This document shows positions 9,174 through 18,349 of a stretch of 64,000 nt of DNA, in pieces (the first letter of the stretch is position 1; the number at the start of each line of letters is the position of its first letter). The notes beneath the pieces were generated by a model. That model was not told the origin of the DNA, ran no database searches, and saw only the letters and a list, made by a program, of their open reading frames with translations. Made by a program: the position numbers and the translations under genes. This stretch comes from Ectobacillus sp042610425 (GTDB lineage Bacteria > Bacillota > Bacilli > Bacillales > Bacillaceae_G): positions 62,001 to 126,000 of the forward strand of contig NZ_JBGJZM010000002.1 in NCBI RefSeq assembly GCF_042610425.1, read 5' to 3'.

Positions 9174-9956
9174 TTACGCTTGTTGCTCTTCTTCTTCTTC
9201 AATTCCTAGTTCTTGTTTAATCCAATCATACCCTTCTGCTTCCAAACGCTGAGCAAGTTCAGATCCACCTGATTTCACGACACGTCCGTTCATCATAATG
9301 TGTACGAAGTCAGGTGTAATATAGTTTAATAAACGTTGATAGTGCGTAATAATTAAGCAGCCTAATTCTTCTCCGCGCATTTCGTTAACACCTTTAGAAA
9401 CAACTTTTAGTGCATCAATATCAAGACCGGAGTCAATTTCATCAAGGATTGCAAATTTCGGTTGGATCATCATCATTTGCAGAATTTCGTTACGTTTTTT
9501 CTCTCCGCCTGAGAAGCCTTCGTTTAAATATCGTTGTGCCATCGCAGAATCCATTTCAAGAAAATCCATTTTCTTGTCTAGCATACGAATGAATTTCATA
9601 AGTGAAATTTCATCGCCTTCTTCGCGGCGCGCATTAACAGCAGAACGCAAGAAGTCAGCATTTGTTACCCCGCTAATTTCACTTGGATATTGCATTGCTA
9701 AAAATAGACCTGCACGAGCGCGTTCATCTACTGCCATTTCCAATACATTTTTACCATCTAGCGTAATGCTTCCTGATGTTACCTCATATTTAGGATGACC
9801 CATAATTGCAGAAGATAAAGTAGATTTACCTGTTCCGTTCGGACCCATGATTGCATGGATTTCTCCGCCCTTAATTTCCAAGTTAACTCCTTTTAAAATC
9901 TCCTTGCCATCGATGGATACATGCAAGTCTTTAATCGTTAAAGTAGAACTAGCCAT
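9174..9956 (-). CDS. sufC: Fe-S assembly ATPase SufC
   Basis: SufC is a soluble ABC ATPase that drives shape changes in the SufBD scaffold. Walker A is GPNGTGKST, the signature is FSGGEKKRNE (the usual SufC variant of LSGGQ), and Walker B ends in AILDEIDSGLD. The C-terminus carries a run of glutamates before a final QQA. The second of two adjacent ATG codons is better spaced from GGAGGTAAT, so I start there. It is the first gene of the operon. Confidence 0.97.
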   Translation of the reverse strand: MASSTLTIKDLHVSIDGKEILKGVNLEIKGGEIHAIMGPNGTGKSTLSSAIMGHPKYEVTSGSITLDGKNVLEMAVDERARAGLFLAMQYPSEISGVTNADFLRSAVNARREEGDEISLMKFIRMLDKKMDFLEMDSAMAQRYLNEGFSGGEKKRNEILQMMMIQPKFAILDEIDSGLDIDALKVVSKGVNEMRGEELGCLIITHYQRLLNYITPDFVHIMMNGRVVKSGGSELAQRLEAEGYDWIKQELGIEEEEEQQA

Positions 9957-10018
9957 CATATTACCTCCATTTATATCTATCTAAAATAATAATTAGTTTA
10001 AAACATTTCTAATTCTCA

Positions 10019-10063
10019 TTGTATTCTCAATACAATATTATATCAATTGAAAAGATTTATCAA
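10019..10063 (-). promoter_or_regulatory. suf operon promoter with overlapping inverted repeat
   Basis: On the minus strand TTGATA (10063-10058) and TATAAT (10042-10037) form a sigma-A-like promoter with a 15-bp spacer. Directly downstream TTGTATT (10019-10025) and AATACAA (10029-10035) make a perfect 7-3-7 inverted repeat over the likely transcription start. A repressor binding there would block sufC transcription. I do not recognise the motif as Fur or PerR. Confidence 0.5.
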
Positions 10064-10131
10064 ATGGTAAAAATGTTGAAAAAACGTCATATTCCCTTTT
10101 TTATTTTGCTTTACATTTGAATAATTTACAT

Positions 10132-10174
10132 ATAAAAACGAGGCGGACCAACGTAATCGTTGTTCCAACCTCGT
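10132..10174 (-). terminator. Terminator of the metNPQ operon
   Basis: On the minus strand ACGAGG and CCTCGT, with an inner CAACG/CGTTG pair, form a stem followed by five T. It lies about 40 bp past the metQ stop. Confidence 0.8.
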
Positions 10175-10212
10175 AATTAGACATATTCTATTGCGTACTC
10201 GCTACCTACAAA

Positions 10213-11019
10213 TTATTCGCTAACAGGAACAACTGCACCTTTATACTTTGTTTTAATAAAGTCTTGAATTTCTTTAGAATGCAATACATTCACTAATTCT
10301 TTAATTTCAGGCTTGTTTTCGTCACCTTTTCGAACTGCAATTACGTTCGCATAAGGTGAATCCTGTCCTTCAAGTGCCATTGCATCTTTGACAGGGTTTA
10401 AGCCTGCATCAAGTGCATAATTGGAATTAATCATAATTGCATCGCCTTCGTTATTTTTATAAATTTGAGGCAATAATCCAGGTTCAATATCCGTTTTAAA
10501 TGTAATATTCTTAGGATTTTCAGCAATATCTTTTACAGTAGCTTTAACAGGATCTACGCCGTCTTTTAGTTTAATCAACCCAGCTTTTTGTAATAAAGCT
10601 AATCCACGACCATGATCTGTAACAGAGTTACTCATAATAATTTTTGCATTATTGGGAAGATCTTTTAAATCTTTATATTTTTGAGAGTAAAATCCGATTG
10701 GCTCAATATGAATTTTACCAGCTACCGCAAAGTTATAACCCTTATCCTTCATTTCTTTTTCTAAATAAGGAATGTGTTGGAAATAGTTTGCTTCAATACT
10801 TTTATCCGCTAACGCTTGGTTCGGCAATACGTAGTCTTGGAATTTTTTAATTTCAAGCTTAATTCCTTTTTTCTCAAGTATAGGCTTCGCTTGTTCTAAA
10901 ATTTCTGCATGTGGAACATTAGCAGCACCGATTACTAAAGTTGTTTCACTTTTCCCACTACAAGCTGACAATGCTAATACTAGCACTGCTATGAATACTG
11001 CAAATACTGTTTTTTTCAT
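10213..11019 (-). CDS. metQ: Methionine ABC transporter substrate-binding lipoprotein
   Basis: MetQ captures methionine outside the membrane for MetNP. The 268-residue protein begins with a lipoprotein signal peptide ending in the lipobox LSAC, so Cys20 is the expected lipidation site. The NlpA/MetQ body follows (TLVIGAANVPHAEIL, the FQDYVLPNQALADKSIEANYF-type region, IMINSNYALDAGLNP). It is the last gene of metN-metP-metQ, whose leader contains a SAM riboswitch. Confidence 0.96.
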   Translation of the reverse strand: MKKTVFAVFIAVLVLALSACSGKSETTLVIGAANVPHAEILEQAKPILEKKGIKLEIKKFQDYVLPNQALADKSIEANYFQHIPYLEKEMKDKGYNFAVAGKIHIEPIGFYSQKYKDLKDLPNNAKIIMSNSVTDHGRGLALLQKAGLIKLKDGVDPVKATVKDIAENPKNITFKTDIEPGLLPQIYKNNEGDAIMINSNYALDAGLNPVKDAMALEGQDSPYANVIAVRKGDENKPEIKELVNVLHSKEIQDFIKTKYKGAVVPVSE

Positions 11020-11081
11020 ACTTGATAATCCCCTTTATTTTTTTATATAGAAGCAATAGCGGATGAAATCACCATTGCTAA

Positions 11082-11753
11082 TTACCGTTTATCAATGCGA
11101 GTTGTAATCTGATCCCCAATGAATTGAATGATGAATACAAGAATGAGTATACATATAGTTGCTACAAAAGTTACATCATTATGGGAACGTTGGAAGCCGT
11201 CTAAAAATGCTAACGTACCCAGTCCTCCTGCCCCAACGACACCAGCCATTGCGGTATATCCAACAAGAGCAATTGTTGTAACAGTAATACCTGATACCAA
11301 TGCTGGTAAGGATTCAGGAATAAGTACTTTGAAAATAATTGTACTTGTTTTTGCCCCCATCGCCTTCGATGCTTCTATGACCCCTTTGTCAATTTCACGA
11401 AGAGCAATTTCTACCATACGCCCGTAAAACGGTGCAGCCCCAATAATTAATGCGGGTAATGCAGCTTCTGCACCTAGCATGGTACCTACAATAATTTTCG
11501 TAAAAGGTATGAGTAGAATAATGAGAATGATAAAGGGTATGGAACGAAAGATATTTACGAATGCCCCTACGATTGTGTGAATCCCTTTGTTTTCCCATAG
11601 GTTGTCCTTTGCTGTCATAAATAGTAGCAATCCAAGTAAAAGTCCAAATACAAATGTTGCCACTATTGAAATAGATGTCATGTATAGGGTTTCTTCGATT
11701 GCTTGCCACATGTCGCCCCAATCTACATTTGGAAAAAGACTAAGCATGAGCAA
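11082..11753 (-). CDS. metP: Methionine ABC transporter permease
   Basis: This 223-residue permease has about five membrane segments and the EAA-type cytoplasmic loop (ASKAMGAKTSTIIFKVLIPESLP) that couples to the MetN ATPase. The start overlaps the end of metN by 14 bp. Together with MetQ it imports L-methionine, and possibly D-methionine or its sulfoxide as known for the family. An internal second Met two codons on is an alternative start. Confidence 0.96.
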   Translation of the reverse strand: MLMLSLFPNVDWGDMWQAIEETLYMTSISIVATFVFGLLLGLLLFMTAKDNLWENKGIHTIVGAFVNIFRSIPFIILIILLIPFTKIIVGTMLGAEAALPALIIGAAPFYGRMVEIALREIDKGVIEASKAMGAKTSTIIFKVLIPESLPALVSGITVTTIALVGYTAMAGVVGAGGLGTLAFLDGFQRSHNDVTFVATICILILVFIIQFIGDQITTRIDKR

Positions 11754-12765
11754 TCACCTCCATTTCAACCTCTTGCTGTGTAATAAAGGCAAGTGCCTTT
11801 TCAATATCTTCTGGTGACCCGTTGAGATGAACGACTACATTTCCGTACGAGCCGTTCGATGTTGGAGAAATCTTTCCTTGTAAAATACTCACATCGACAA
11901 TAGTGTTACGAATAAGTTCTGTAATAAATGGCTTTTGAATCGCATCTCGTACAAATTGTAAGCGAACGACAACACCAGCCGGATACTTTTCTACTAAATC
12001 ATCGATTGTTTCTTCTGCACCTTCAGCATCCGTAATTTGAGAAACAAATCGTTTCGTAATCTCTTGCTTCGGATTGCGGAAAACATCTAGTACATCGCCA
12101 ATTTCCACAATAGAGCCTGCATCCATTACTGCAACGCGGTTGCAAATTTTTTGAATAACATGCATCTCATGCGTAATTAATACAATGGTCAGTCCTAACC
12201 GCTTATTAATGTCAAGAAGTAGATTTAAAATTTGATCCGTCGTTTCCGGATCCAGCGCCGAGGTTGCTTCATCACAAAGTAATACTTTCGGGTTATTAGC
12301 TAAAGCACGCGCTATCCCCACCCGTTGTTTTTGACCACCACTTAGCTGAGCGGGATAAGCATCCTCACGTCCATCTAAGCCAACAAGCTGAATTAATTCA
12401 TTCACGCGTTTTTTTCGTTCTTCTTTGTCAACTCCAGCTATTTCCAAAGGAAATGCAATATTTTCATAAACCGTTCTTGACCAAAGCAAATTAAAATGTT
12501 GAAAGATCATTCCAATTTCTCTGCGTGCAATTCTCAATTCTTTACCTTTAATTGCTGATATAATCCGTCCTGCAATCGTAATTTTTCCGGCAGTAGGTTG
12601 TTCAAGTTGATTTAACATACGAATCAACGAACTTTTTCCCGCTCCGCTATAACCAATCACACCGAAGATTTCACCTTGTTCAATTTCAAGGTTGACATCC
12701 TGCACGGCAGTGATGGTACCGGTTTTTGTACGATACAACTTTTGTACTTGCTCTAATTGAATCAT
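11740..12765 (-). CDS. metN: Methionine ABC transporter ATPase
   Basis: MetN powers methionine import. Walker A is GYSGAGKSS, the signature is LSGGQKQR and Walker B ends LLCDEATSALD. The last 100 residues form the NIL domain, which in homologues binds methionine and inhibits transport when the pool is full. The 341-residue length is normal. It is the first gene of the operon and lies directly after the SAM riboswitch and its terminator. Confidence 0.97.
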   Translation of the reverse strand: MIQLEQVQKLYRTKTGTITAVQDVNLEIEQGEIFGVIGYSGAGKSSLIRMLNQLEQPTAGKITIAGRIISAIKGKELRIARREIGMIFQHFNLLWSRTVYENIAFPLEIAGVDKEERKKRVNELIQLVGLDGREDAYPAQLSGGQKQRVGIARALANNPKVLLCDEATSALDPETTDQILNLLLDINKRLGLTIVLITHEMHVIQKICNRVAVMDAGSIVEIGDVLDVFRNPKQEITKRFVSQITDAEGAEETIDDLVEKYPAGVVVRLQFVRDAIQKPFITELIRNTIVDVSILQGKISPTSNGSYGNVVVHLNGSPEDIEKALAFITQQEVEMEVIAHA

Positions 12766-12798
12766 CCGTATTTTCCTCCCCTAAGCTGTCTTAGCAAA

Positions 12799-12838
12799 AT
12801 AAAAAAACCCTATCTACGTAAATGAGCAGAAAGGGTTG
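12799..12838 (-). terminator. Riboswitch-controlled terminator before metN
   Basis: On the minus strand AACCCT (12837-12832) and AGGGTT (12811-12806) form a stem that runs straight into seven T. It sits between the SAM aptamer and metN, so it is the expected expression platform: SAM bound, terminator formed, operon off. Confidence 0.85.
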
Positions 12839-12843
12839 TACGT

Positions 12844-12966
12844 TCTTATATCCTCTCTCTCATCTCTCAAAGCATACATGCTTTGCAGGAATTGGCACCA
12901 TTTCAACATTAAGCTGACGGTTGCCGGGTTTCACAGGGCACAGTCCCTCCACCTCTCTAAATAAGA
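12844..12966 (-). ncRNA. SAM-I riboswitch (S box) of metNPQ
   Basis: On the minus strand the leader has the S-box landmarks in order: a P1 strand TCTTAT, AGAGAGGTGGAGGGACTG, GTGAAACCCGGCAACC, GGTGCCAATTCCTGC, a short hairpin (AAAGCATGTATGCTTT) and GAGAGATGAGAG, closed by ATAAGA that pairs with the P1 start. High SAM should favour the terminator and stop methionine import. The match to the family is strong. Confidence 0.95.
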
Positions 12967-13091
12967 GAAAACCAGATTGTTACGTCTGATTTCGTATTGT
13001 TATAAAGTTTTATGATTATACTTTTTGTATTCTATCAATCTTATAACGGAATGTCAATAAAAATAAGTGCATCAATCGGATTACTACTTAT

Positions 13092-13445
13092 TTAAATTTT
13101 ACGATCCTGCTGCCTGCAAATGAAAAATATAGACTCTACTAAAAGCAAGATAGAAAGGGTACCCGTATAAACAATGCCCTGTCTCCGAATTAATCGCTGC
13201 AAGGGAAGTTCTCCCATAATTAAGGAATGAAGATCTTGTTCTGTTTGAATACGTAATGTAGGGGTAGACGGTTCTTCCTCAGATATAGAAAGACCCTTCT
13301 TAGAAATTTGAAGAATATATCGCTCCTGCTCATACTGAAGCATTACGCTGCATTGCTGAGAAGGAAGGAGAGGTTCAAGAAATTGTTGTTCATTTGCATA
13401 TTTTACGAATAATTGTAACGATGAATAGAGTTTCATTATAGTCAC
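13092..13445 (-). CDS. yusD: YusD-like protein, SCP2-type sterol-carrier fold suspected
   Basis: This 117-residue protein has no catalytic motif I recognise. Its pattern (LQYEQERYILQISKKGLSISE, then TLRIQTEQDLHSLIMGELPLQRLIRR) resembles the small SCP2-like lipid-carrier domain, with the closing DLHSLIMGE and L-rich helix typical of that fold. Position between metN and the thioredoxin-like yusE matches yusD of B. subtilis, which is the basis for the name. Function is unknown. Confidence 0.65.
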   Translation of the reverse strand: MTIMKLYSSLQLFVKYANEQQFLEPLLPSQQCSVMLQYEQERYILQISKKGLSISEEEPSTPTLRIQTEQDLHSLIMGELPLQRLIRRQGIVYTGTLSILLLVESIFFICRQQDRKI

Positions 13446-13527
13446 TCCCGCAATCTTTGGTTATAGCGGTTCCTGTAAATTTCTTTCTATTTCCTGAGAA
13501 ATATGTCGAGGCGACAATGTATGTCGC

Positions 13528-13848
13528 CTAGTCTATCAGCGTCTTCAACTCATAATATAAATATTCTACCGATTGAAATGCATACACTCTTTTTTGCAAC
13601 TGGCCATCTTGAAAAATTAACATAGATGGAACACTTTCAATTTCATACTTAATCGCAAGATCTGGTGAATAGTTTAAATTTATTTTTCCTATACGTAGTG
13701 CTGGCAATGCCGCTTCTACAACGGTTAGCATTTTATTGGCAAGCTGACACGTCCCGCATAAAGGCGTATACACATATAGGATTGTTAGCTTATCTTGTTC
13801 AATTCGTTCTGTTACTTCATTAGCTGTCCAGTCTTCCATCCATATCAT
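13528..13848 (-). CDS. yusE: Thioredoxin-like protein YusE
   Basis: This 106-residue protein has a thioredoxin fold with the active-site motif CGTC in YTPLCGTCQLANKML (about residue 32) and the cis-proline region SVPSMLIF. It is shorter than housekeeping thioredoxin and the motif differs from CGPC, so a specialised redox role is likely. It lies 5 bp after yusF and may share its transcript. Confidence 0.85.
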   Translation of the reverse strand: MIWMEDWTANEVTERIEQDKLTILYVYTPLCGTCQLANKMLTVVEAALPALRIGKINLNYSPDLAIKYEIESVPSMLIFQDGQLQKRVYAFQSVEYLYYELKTLID

Positions 13849-13853
13849 CCCTA

Positions 13854-14195
13854 CTATAAATATTCCGTATAAATGTCGATATTTGCTCCTACTAATACTG
13901 TTGCAAGATGGGACATAGGCGCGGTGGCAACTTCCCGATACGACCGATCCACATATAAATGCTCTGCCTGTGGAAATTCTCGCATAAATTGTTTTCGTAA
14001 TTTATCTCCTGAGTCATCTGAATCGACAAGAATATAAACTTCTTTATCATGAAATTCATCTATTAATTCATCAAGCTTTGTTAAACTAATCGTTCCATTT
14101 GTACAGACGATTTCTACCGGTTCTTTAATAATAGATGCGATTTTTTGTTTATCTGACTTACCTTCCACAATAATCACTTTTTCTACTTCTTTCAC
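13854..14195 (-). CDS. yusF: Toprim-domain protein YusF
   Basis: This is a 113-residue single-domain Toprim protein. The first acidic motif is IIVEGKSDKQ at the N-terminus and the second is ILVDSDDSGDK (about residue 58), the Glu and DxD pair that binds Mg2+. Small Toprim proteins of this kind resemble RNase M5 and primase modules, but the substrate is not known. It sits upstream of yusE on the same strand. Confidence 0.85.
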   Translation of the reverse strand: MKEVEKVIIVEGKSDKQKIASIIKEPVEIVCTNGTISLTKLDELIDEFHDKEVYILVDSDDSGDKLRKQFMREFPQAEHLYVDRSYREVATAPMSHLATVLVGANIDIYTEYL

Positions 14196-14285
14196 GTAGC
14201 ATCACCTGACTAATTTGGACTGTAGTACAATTGTATATAGTATATTCTTTCTTTTCACGGTGATTCCTTTTGGCTTATCCAAAGA

Positions 14286-14322
14286 TGCAAAAAAGAAGCA
14301 GCCGTACTGCCTCTTTTTTGCA
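14286..14322 (-). terminator. Terminator after gcvH
   Basis: Complementary A- and T-rich arms with a GCAG/CTGC core form a hairpin ending in a run of T, about 30 bp past the gcvH stop. Confidence 0.75.
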
Positions 14323-14353
14323 GGCAATACGCTGCCTAATAGAAAGTTCTCGC

Positions 14354-14737
14354 CTATTCCTCGCTAATTAATGCTTCGTATTTCTCAGCAGAAAGTAAAC
14401 TTTCCAGTTCACTTGCGTCGCTAAGCTCTAATACTACCATCCATGCCTTCTCATAAGGAGATTCGTTAACAAGCTCTGGGCTATCACTTAATTCTTCGTT
14501 AATTTCTAAAACTTTACCGCTAATAGGTGCATACAATTCAGAAACAGTTTTTACTGACTCAACACTACCAAACGCTTCATTTGCTTTCAATTCTGTTCCT
14601 ACTTCAGGTAGTTCTACGAATACAATGTCACCTAGTTCATGTTGTGCAAAATCTGTAATCCCTACAATCACTTTATTTCCTTCAACTTTAACCCACTCAT
14701 GTTCTTCAGAATAACGATACTCTTTTGGGATACTCAT
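14354..14737 (-). CDS. gcvH: Glycine cleavage system H protein
   Basis: GcvH carries a lipoyl arm that shuttles the aminomethyl group among the P, T and L proteins. In Bacillus it is also the entry point for lipoate in lipoyl relay. The 127-residue length is standard. The lipoylated lysine is in FGSVESVKTVSELYAP (about residue 63). The other glycine-cleavage genes are not nearby, as usual for Bacillus. A terminator follows, so it is probably transcribed alone or with the upstream yusI. Confidence 0.96.
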   Translation of the reverse strand: MSIPKEYRYSEEHEWVKVEGNKVIVGITDFAQHELGDIVFVELPEVGTELKANEAFGSVESVKTVSELYAPISGKVLEINEELSDSPELVNESPYEKAWMVVLELSDASELESLLSAEKYEALISEE

Positions 14738-14798
14738 CCTACATTCCCCTCCACCTAAATAAAATTATAGTAATACCAAGTTTGGTACGTACCAACAA

Positions 14799-15167
14799 TT
14801 ATTTCCACGTTTTTTCAAATTGTTCTTCATTGAAGCCAACTGTTACGTGATTACCATCTGTCAAAATGGGACGTTTAATGAGCATACCATCTGATGCTAG
14901 TAAATCCAGCATCTCATCCTCGCTCATTTCCTTTAATCGATCCTTTAAGCCAAGCTCACGATATTTCATGCCACTCGTATTAAAAAATTTTTTAAGCTCC
15001 AAGCCGCTTTTTTCATAAAACTGCTGTAGCAACTCTTTTTTTGGTGGATTCTCTATCAGATGAATGGCATCATAGGAAACAGCGTTCGTATCTAGCCATT
15101 TTTTTGCTTTCTGACACGTTCCACACTTAGGATATGTATAGAATGTTACCGTCATCATTTCACCCAC
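14799..15167 (-). CDS. yusI: ArsC/Spx-family protein YusI
   Basis: The N-terminal motif FYTYPKCGTCQKAKKWLD has the CxxC typical of the Spx/ArsC-like family, and NGNHVTVGFNEEQF-type sequence closes the fold. Length is 122 residues. In Spx the CxxC is a thiol switch on RNA polymerase; whether YusI does this is not shown here. It may instead be a reductase. A terminator separates it from fadE upstream. Confidence 0.85.
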   Translation of the reverse strand: MGEMMTVTFYTYPKCGTCQKAKKWLDTNAVSYDAIHLIENPPKKELLQQFYEKSGLELKKFFNTSGMKYRELGLKDRLKEMSEDEMLDLLASDGMLIKRPILTDGNHVTVGFNEEQFEKTWK

Positions 15168-15239
15168 CTTTTCTTATCATTCATTCTATCATACGTATAT
15201 CCATTTTTCCTATACAGTGATTTCTTAAAATATAAGAAT

Positions 15240-15280
15240 TGAAAGAGACTGTGCTACTTACGAGCACAGTCTCTGTTTAG
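15240..15280 (-). terminator. Terminator of the fadNAE operon
   Basis: AGAGACTGTGCT and AGCACAGTCTCT form a perfect 12-bp stem with a 7-nt loop. T-rich sequence follows on the minus strand, about 25 bp after fadE. Confidence 0.85.
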
Positions 15281-15305
15281 CCTTTTCACACAAATTGAAT
15301 TGAAA

Positions 15306-17090
15306 TTACAAGGTGTATGCTTCTTCTGCAATGATCTTCACAGCAATTTCTCGCTTTTTTGCAATTACATCAACAGGAGTATAACGGGTAAATTTACGAA
15401 GTGCCGATAGCAGCATACGAAGAGAATCTCCGCTTTCTACGGCTACAAGCGTTTCCTTCGCATGCGCTTCGATTTGTTGAAACGCTTCTTGGCAAAATAC
15501 TTCTGTGTACAAAAGCTTTTGTCCATTCTTATCTATTCCCTTTGTAGCAATTGCCTTTTCTGTACGTAGAACTACCGATTCCATTGCATATACGTTGCTT
15601 ACAATATCAGCAATGTTAACAAGTATTTCTTGTTGCTTATCTAGGAGCTTTCCATATTTTTGAATGGCAAGTCCTGCAATCATAATCCCTATTTTCTTCG
15701 CATTTTTAACAAGGTATTTTTCTTGCTCCAAAGGTGATGTACCGACTTCTTCCGGCGTTAGCATCATCATTTCCTCTTGAAGCTGTTGTGCTTTTTGCAA
15801 AAGTGGCAACTCTCCCTTTATAGCCTTTCGAAGAAATGTTCCTGGCACGAGCAAGCGGTTAATTTCATTTGTTCCTTCAAAAATGCGATTAATACGAGAA
15901 TCACGGTACATTCTTTCAATCTCGTATTCTGCCATAAAGCCGTAGCCACCGTGAATTTGCACGCCTTCATCTACGACATAATCTAGCACTTCTGAGCCAA
16001 ATACTTTATTTAAGGAACATTCAATTGCATATTCTGCAATGCTTGCTGCAATCGCTTTTCCATTTTTCACTTCTTCCTCTGTCAGCGTACCCATCCGTGC
16101 CTCAAACAAGCCAACTGTACGATAGATTGAGCTTTCTGCTGCATAAGTCTTTACCGCCATATTTGCTAGTTTTTCTTGAATAAGTGGAAATTTGGCAATT
16201 GGCTGTTTAAACTGTTGGCGTTGGTTTGCATATTTCGCTGAGATTTCCAGTGCACGCTTCGATGATCCAACGGCTCCAACACCAAGCTTATAGCGTCCAA
16301 TATTCAATATATTAAAAGCAATGATATGACCTTTTCCAATTTCACCAAGGACATTTTCTACTGGTATAAGTGCATCTTGAAAAATTAATGTACGCGTAGA
16401 AGATGATTTAATACCCATTTTCTTTTCTTCCGGTCCAGTAGAGATACCTGGATATTCCCGTTCTACGATAAAGGCGGTAAAATGCTCTCCATCGATTTTT
16501 GCATAGACGACAAATACATCCGCAAAGGCTGAGTTGGTAATCCACTGCTTTTCCCCATTTAGAATGTAATGTGTTCCATTTGGATGCAAACGAGCTGTCG
16601 TTTTTGCACCAAGTGCATCCGATCCTGATCCTGGCTCAGTTAGAGCATAGGCCGCCAGTTTTTCACCAGTCGCAAGAAGAGGCAAATATTTTTTCTTTTG
16701 CTCCTCATTTCCGAATAGAACAATTGGGAGCGAACCAATCCCAACATGTGCACCGTGAGAAATGGCGAACCCTCCCGCACGTGCAAATTTTTCCGTAATG
16801 AGGGCCGAGCTAATTTTGTCTAGACCAATCCCACCGTATTCCTCTGGCACATCTACACCTAACAGCCCGAGCTCTCCTGCAGCCTTTAACAATCGTACGG
16901 ACCGTTCAAATTCATGTTGCTCTAAATATTCAAGCTCAGGTAACACTTCATTTATGATAAAATCCTCTGTCGTTTTTGCAATTAACTCATGCTCCTGTGT
17001 GTAGTCTTCTGGGGTAAATACCTGCTGATGTGTAATTTCATCAAGTAAAAAACTTCCGCCCTTTACTGCACTACCAACCGTTTCTTCCAT
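15306..17090 (-). CDS. fadE: Acyl-CoA dehydrogenase FadE
   Basis: FadE is the FAD enzyme of the first beta-oxidation step. The acyl-CoA dehydrogenase core spans about residues 35-420, with YALTEPGSGSDA and WITNSAFADVFVV for FAD/substrate binding, and QIHGGYGFMAEYEIERMYRDSRI near the end of the core. The glutamate of FEGTNEI marks the catalytic region. An additional C-terminal helical domain makes it 594 residues, as in the Bacillus YusJ type. It is the last gene of fadN-fadA-fadE. Confidence 0.95.
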   Translation of the reverse strand: MEETVGSAVKGGSFLLDEITHQQVFTPEDYTQEHELIAKTTEDFIINEVLPELEYLEQHEFERSVRLLKAAGELGLLGVDVPEEYGGIGLDKISSALITEKFARAGGFAISHGAHVGIGSLPIVLFGNEEQKKKYLPLLATGEKLAAYALTEPGSGSDALGAKTTARLHPNGTHYILNGEKQWITNSAFADVFVVYAKIDGEHFTAFIVEREYPGISTGPEEKKMGIKSSSTRTLIFQDALIPVENVLGEIGKGHIIAFNILNIGRYKLGVGAVGSSKRALEISAKYANQRQQFKQPIAKFPLIQEKLANMAVKTYAAESSIYRTVGLFEARMGTLTEEEVKNGKAIAASIAEYAIECSLNKVFGSEVLDYVVDEGVQIHGGYGFMAEYEIERMYRDSRINRIFEGTNEINRLLVPGTFLRKAIKGELPLLQKAQQLQEEMMMLTPEEVGTSPLEQEKYLVKNAKKIGIMIAGLAIQKYGKLLDKQQEILVNIADIVSNVYAMESVVLRTEKAIATKGIDKNGQKLLYTEVFCQEAFQQIEAHAKETLVAVESGDSLRMLLSALRKFTRYTPVDVIAKKREIAVKIIAEEAYTL

Positions 17091-17161
17091 AACTAATCCC
17101 CCTTATTTTTTATCCCGCATTAACGGGCAGTAAGACCCCCACTGATGGAAGTTTCACTTTA

Positions 17162-18337
17162 TTACAACAACTCAAATACACCAGCTGCGCCCATTCCTCC
17201 ACCAATACACATTGTAACAACGCCAAATTGCTCACCACGACGCTTCATTTCATGAATAAGAGAAAGAGTAAGCTTTGTACCAGTACATCCAAGAGGATGA
17301 CCAAGTGCAATGGCCCCGCCATTTACATTGACTTTCTCTTCATCTAAACCAAGTTCCCGAATAACCTGAATGGACTGTGACGCAAATGCTTCATTTAATT
17401 CAATGAGACCAATATCAGAAAGCTCAAGTCCGGCAAGACGTAGTGCCTTCGGAATAGCAGCTACTGGTCCAACACCCATCACTTCAGGAGGTACCCCTGC
17501 AACGGCAAACGAACGGAATTTAGCCAGTGGCTGAAGTCCCTCAGATACAGCCTTTTCACGGTCCATCAATAAAACCGCTGCGGCTCCGTCGCTCATCTGC
17601 GAGGAATTTCCAGCTGTAACAGAACCGCGCACGTGAAAGGCTGGGCGAAGCTGACCGAGAACGGCTTGCGTTGTCTCTACCCGAACCCCTTCGTCTTTTG
17701 CAAATGTGAATGTTTTTTCGTATGACTTATTACGATCATCGACTCCTCGAATCGTCACTTCAACCGGAACCGTTTCCTCGTCAAATTTTCCATTTTTTAA
17801 TGCTGTAGCTGCTCGCTGATGACTGCGGGCCGCAAATGCATCTTGCTCTTCACGGCTCACCCCATATTTATTCGCCACTTGTTCAGCTGTATGACCCATG
17901 CTCATATAATATTCAGGCGCTTGCTCTGCTAATTTACTATTAAGCCTGACCACGTGGCCCATCATGGGTACGAGACTCATCGATTCTGCTCCCCCTGCAA
18001 GAATTGTATCCGCGTTTCCTACCATAATACGTTCTGCACCATAGGCAATACTTTGGAGGCCTGATGAACAATAGCGGTTGATCGTAACAGCTGGAACTGT
18101 ATGAGAAATCCCGGCTAATGCCCCTATATTCCGAGCCATGTTCATCCCTTGCTCTGCTTCTGGCATCGCACAGCCGATAATAATATCGTCAATAGATCCT
18201 TCATATTGGTTTGCTCGCTTCAATGTTTCTTTAATCACTAACGCTCCTAAATCATCCGGACGAACCGTAGCAAGCGAGCCCTTCTTTGCTCTCCCTACCG
18301 GCGTTCTTGCACCCGCTACAATCACAGCTTCTCTCAT
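17162..18337 (-). CDS. fadA: Acetyl-CoA C-acyltransferase (3-ketothiolase) FadA
   Basis: FadA cleaves 3-ketoacyl-CoA with CoA to give acetyl-CoA. The nucleophilic cysteine is in NRYCSSGLQS (about residue 88). The general-base histidine is in GGAIALGHPLGCTG and the second active-site cysteine in TMCIGGGMGAAG near the C-terminus. Length is 391 residues. It lies 12 bp after fadN and 70 bp before fadE, so the three are one operon for fatty-acid breakdown. Confidence 0.96.
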   Translation of the reverse strand: MREAVIVAGARTPVGRAKKGSLATVRPDDLGALVIKETLKRANQYEGSIDDIIIGCAMPEAEQGMNMARNIGALAGISHTVPAVTINRYCSSGLQSIAYGAERIMVGNADTILAGGAESMSLVPMMGHVVRLNSKLAEQAPEYYMSMGHTAEQVANKYGVSREEQDAFAARSHQRAATALKNGKFDEETVPVEVTIRGVDDRNKSYEKTFTFAKDEGVRVETTQAVLGQLRPAFHVRGSVTAGNSSQMSDGAAAVLLMDREKAVSEGLQPLAKFRSFAVAGVPPEVMGVGPVAAIPKALRLAGLELSDIGLIELNEAFASQSIQVIRELGLDEEKVNVNGGAIALGHPLGCTGTKLTLSLIHEMKRRGEQFGVVTMCIGGGMGAAGVFELL

Positions 18338-18349
18338 TTTCCCATCCCC

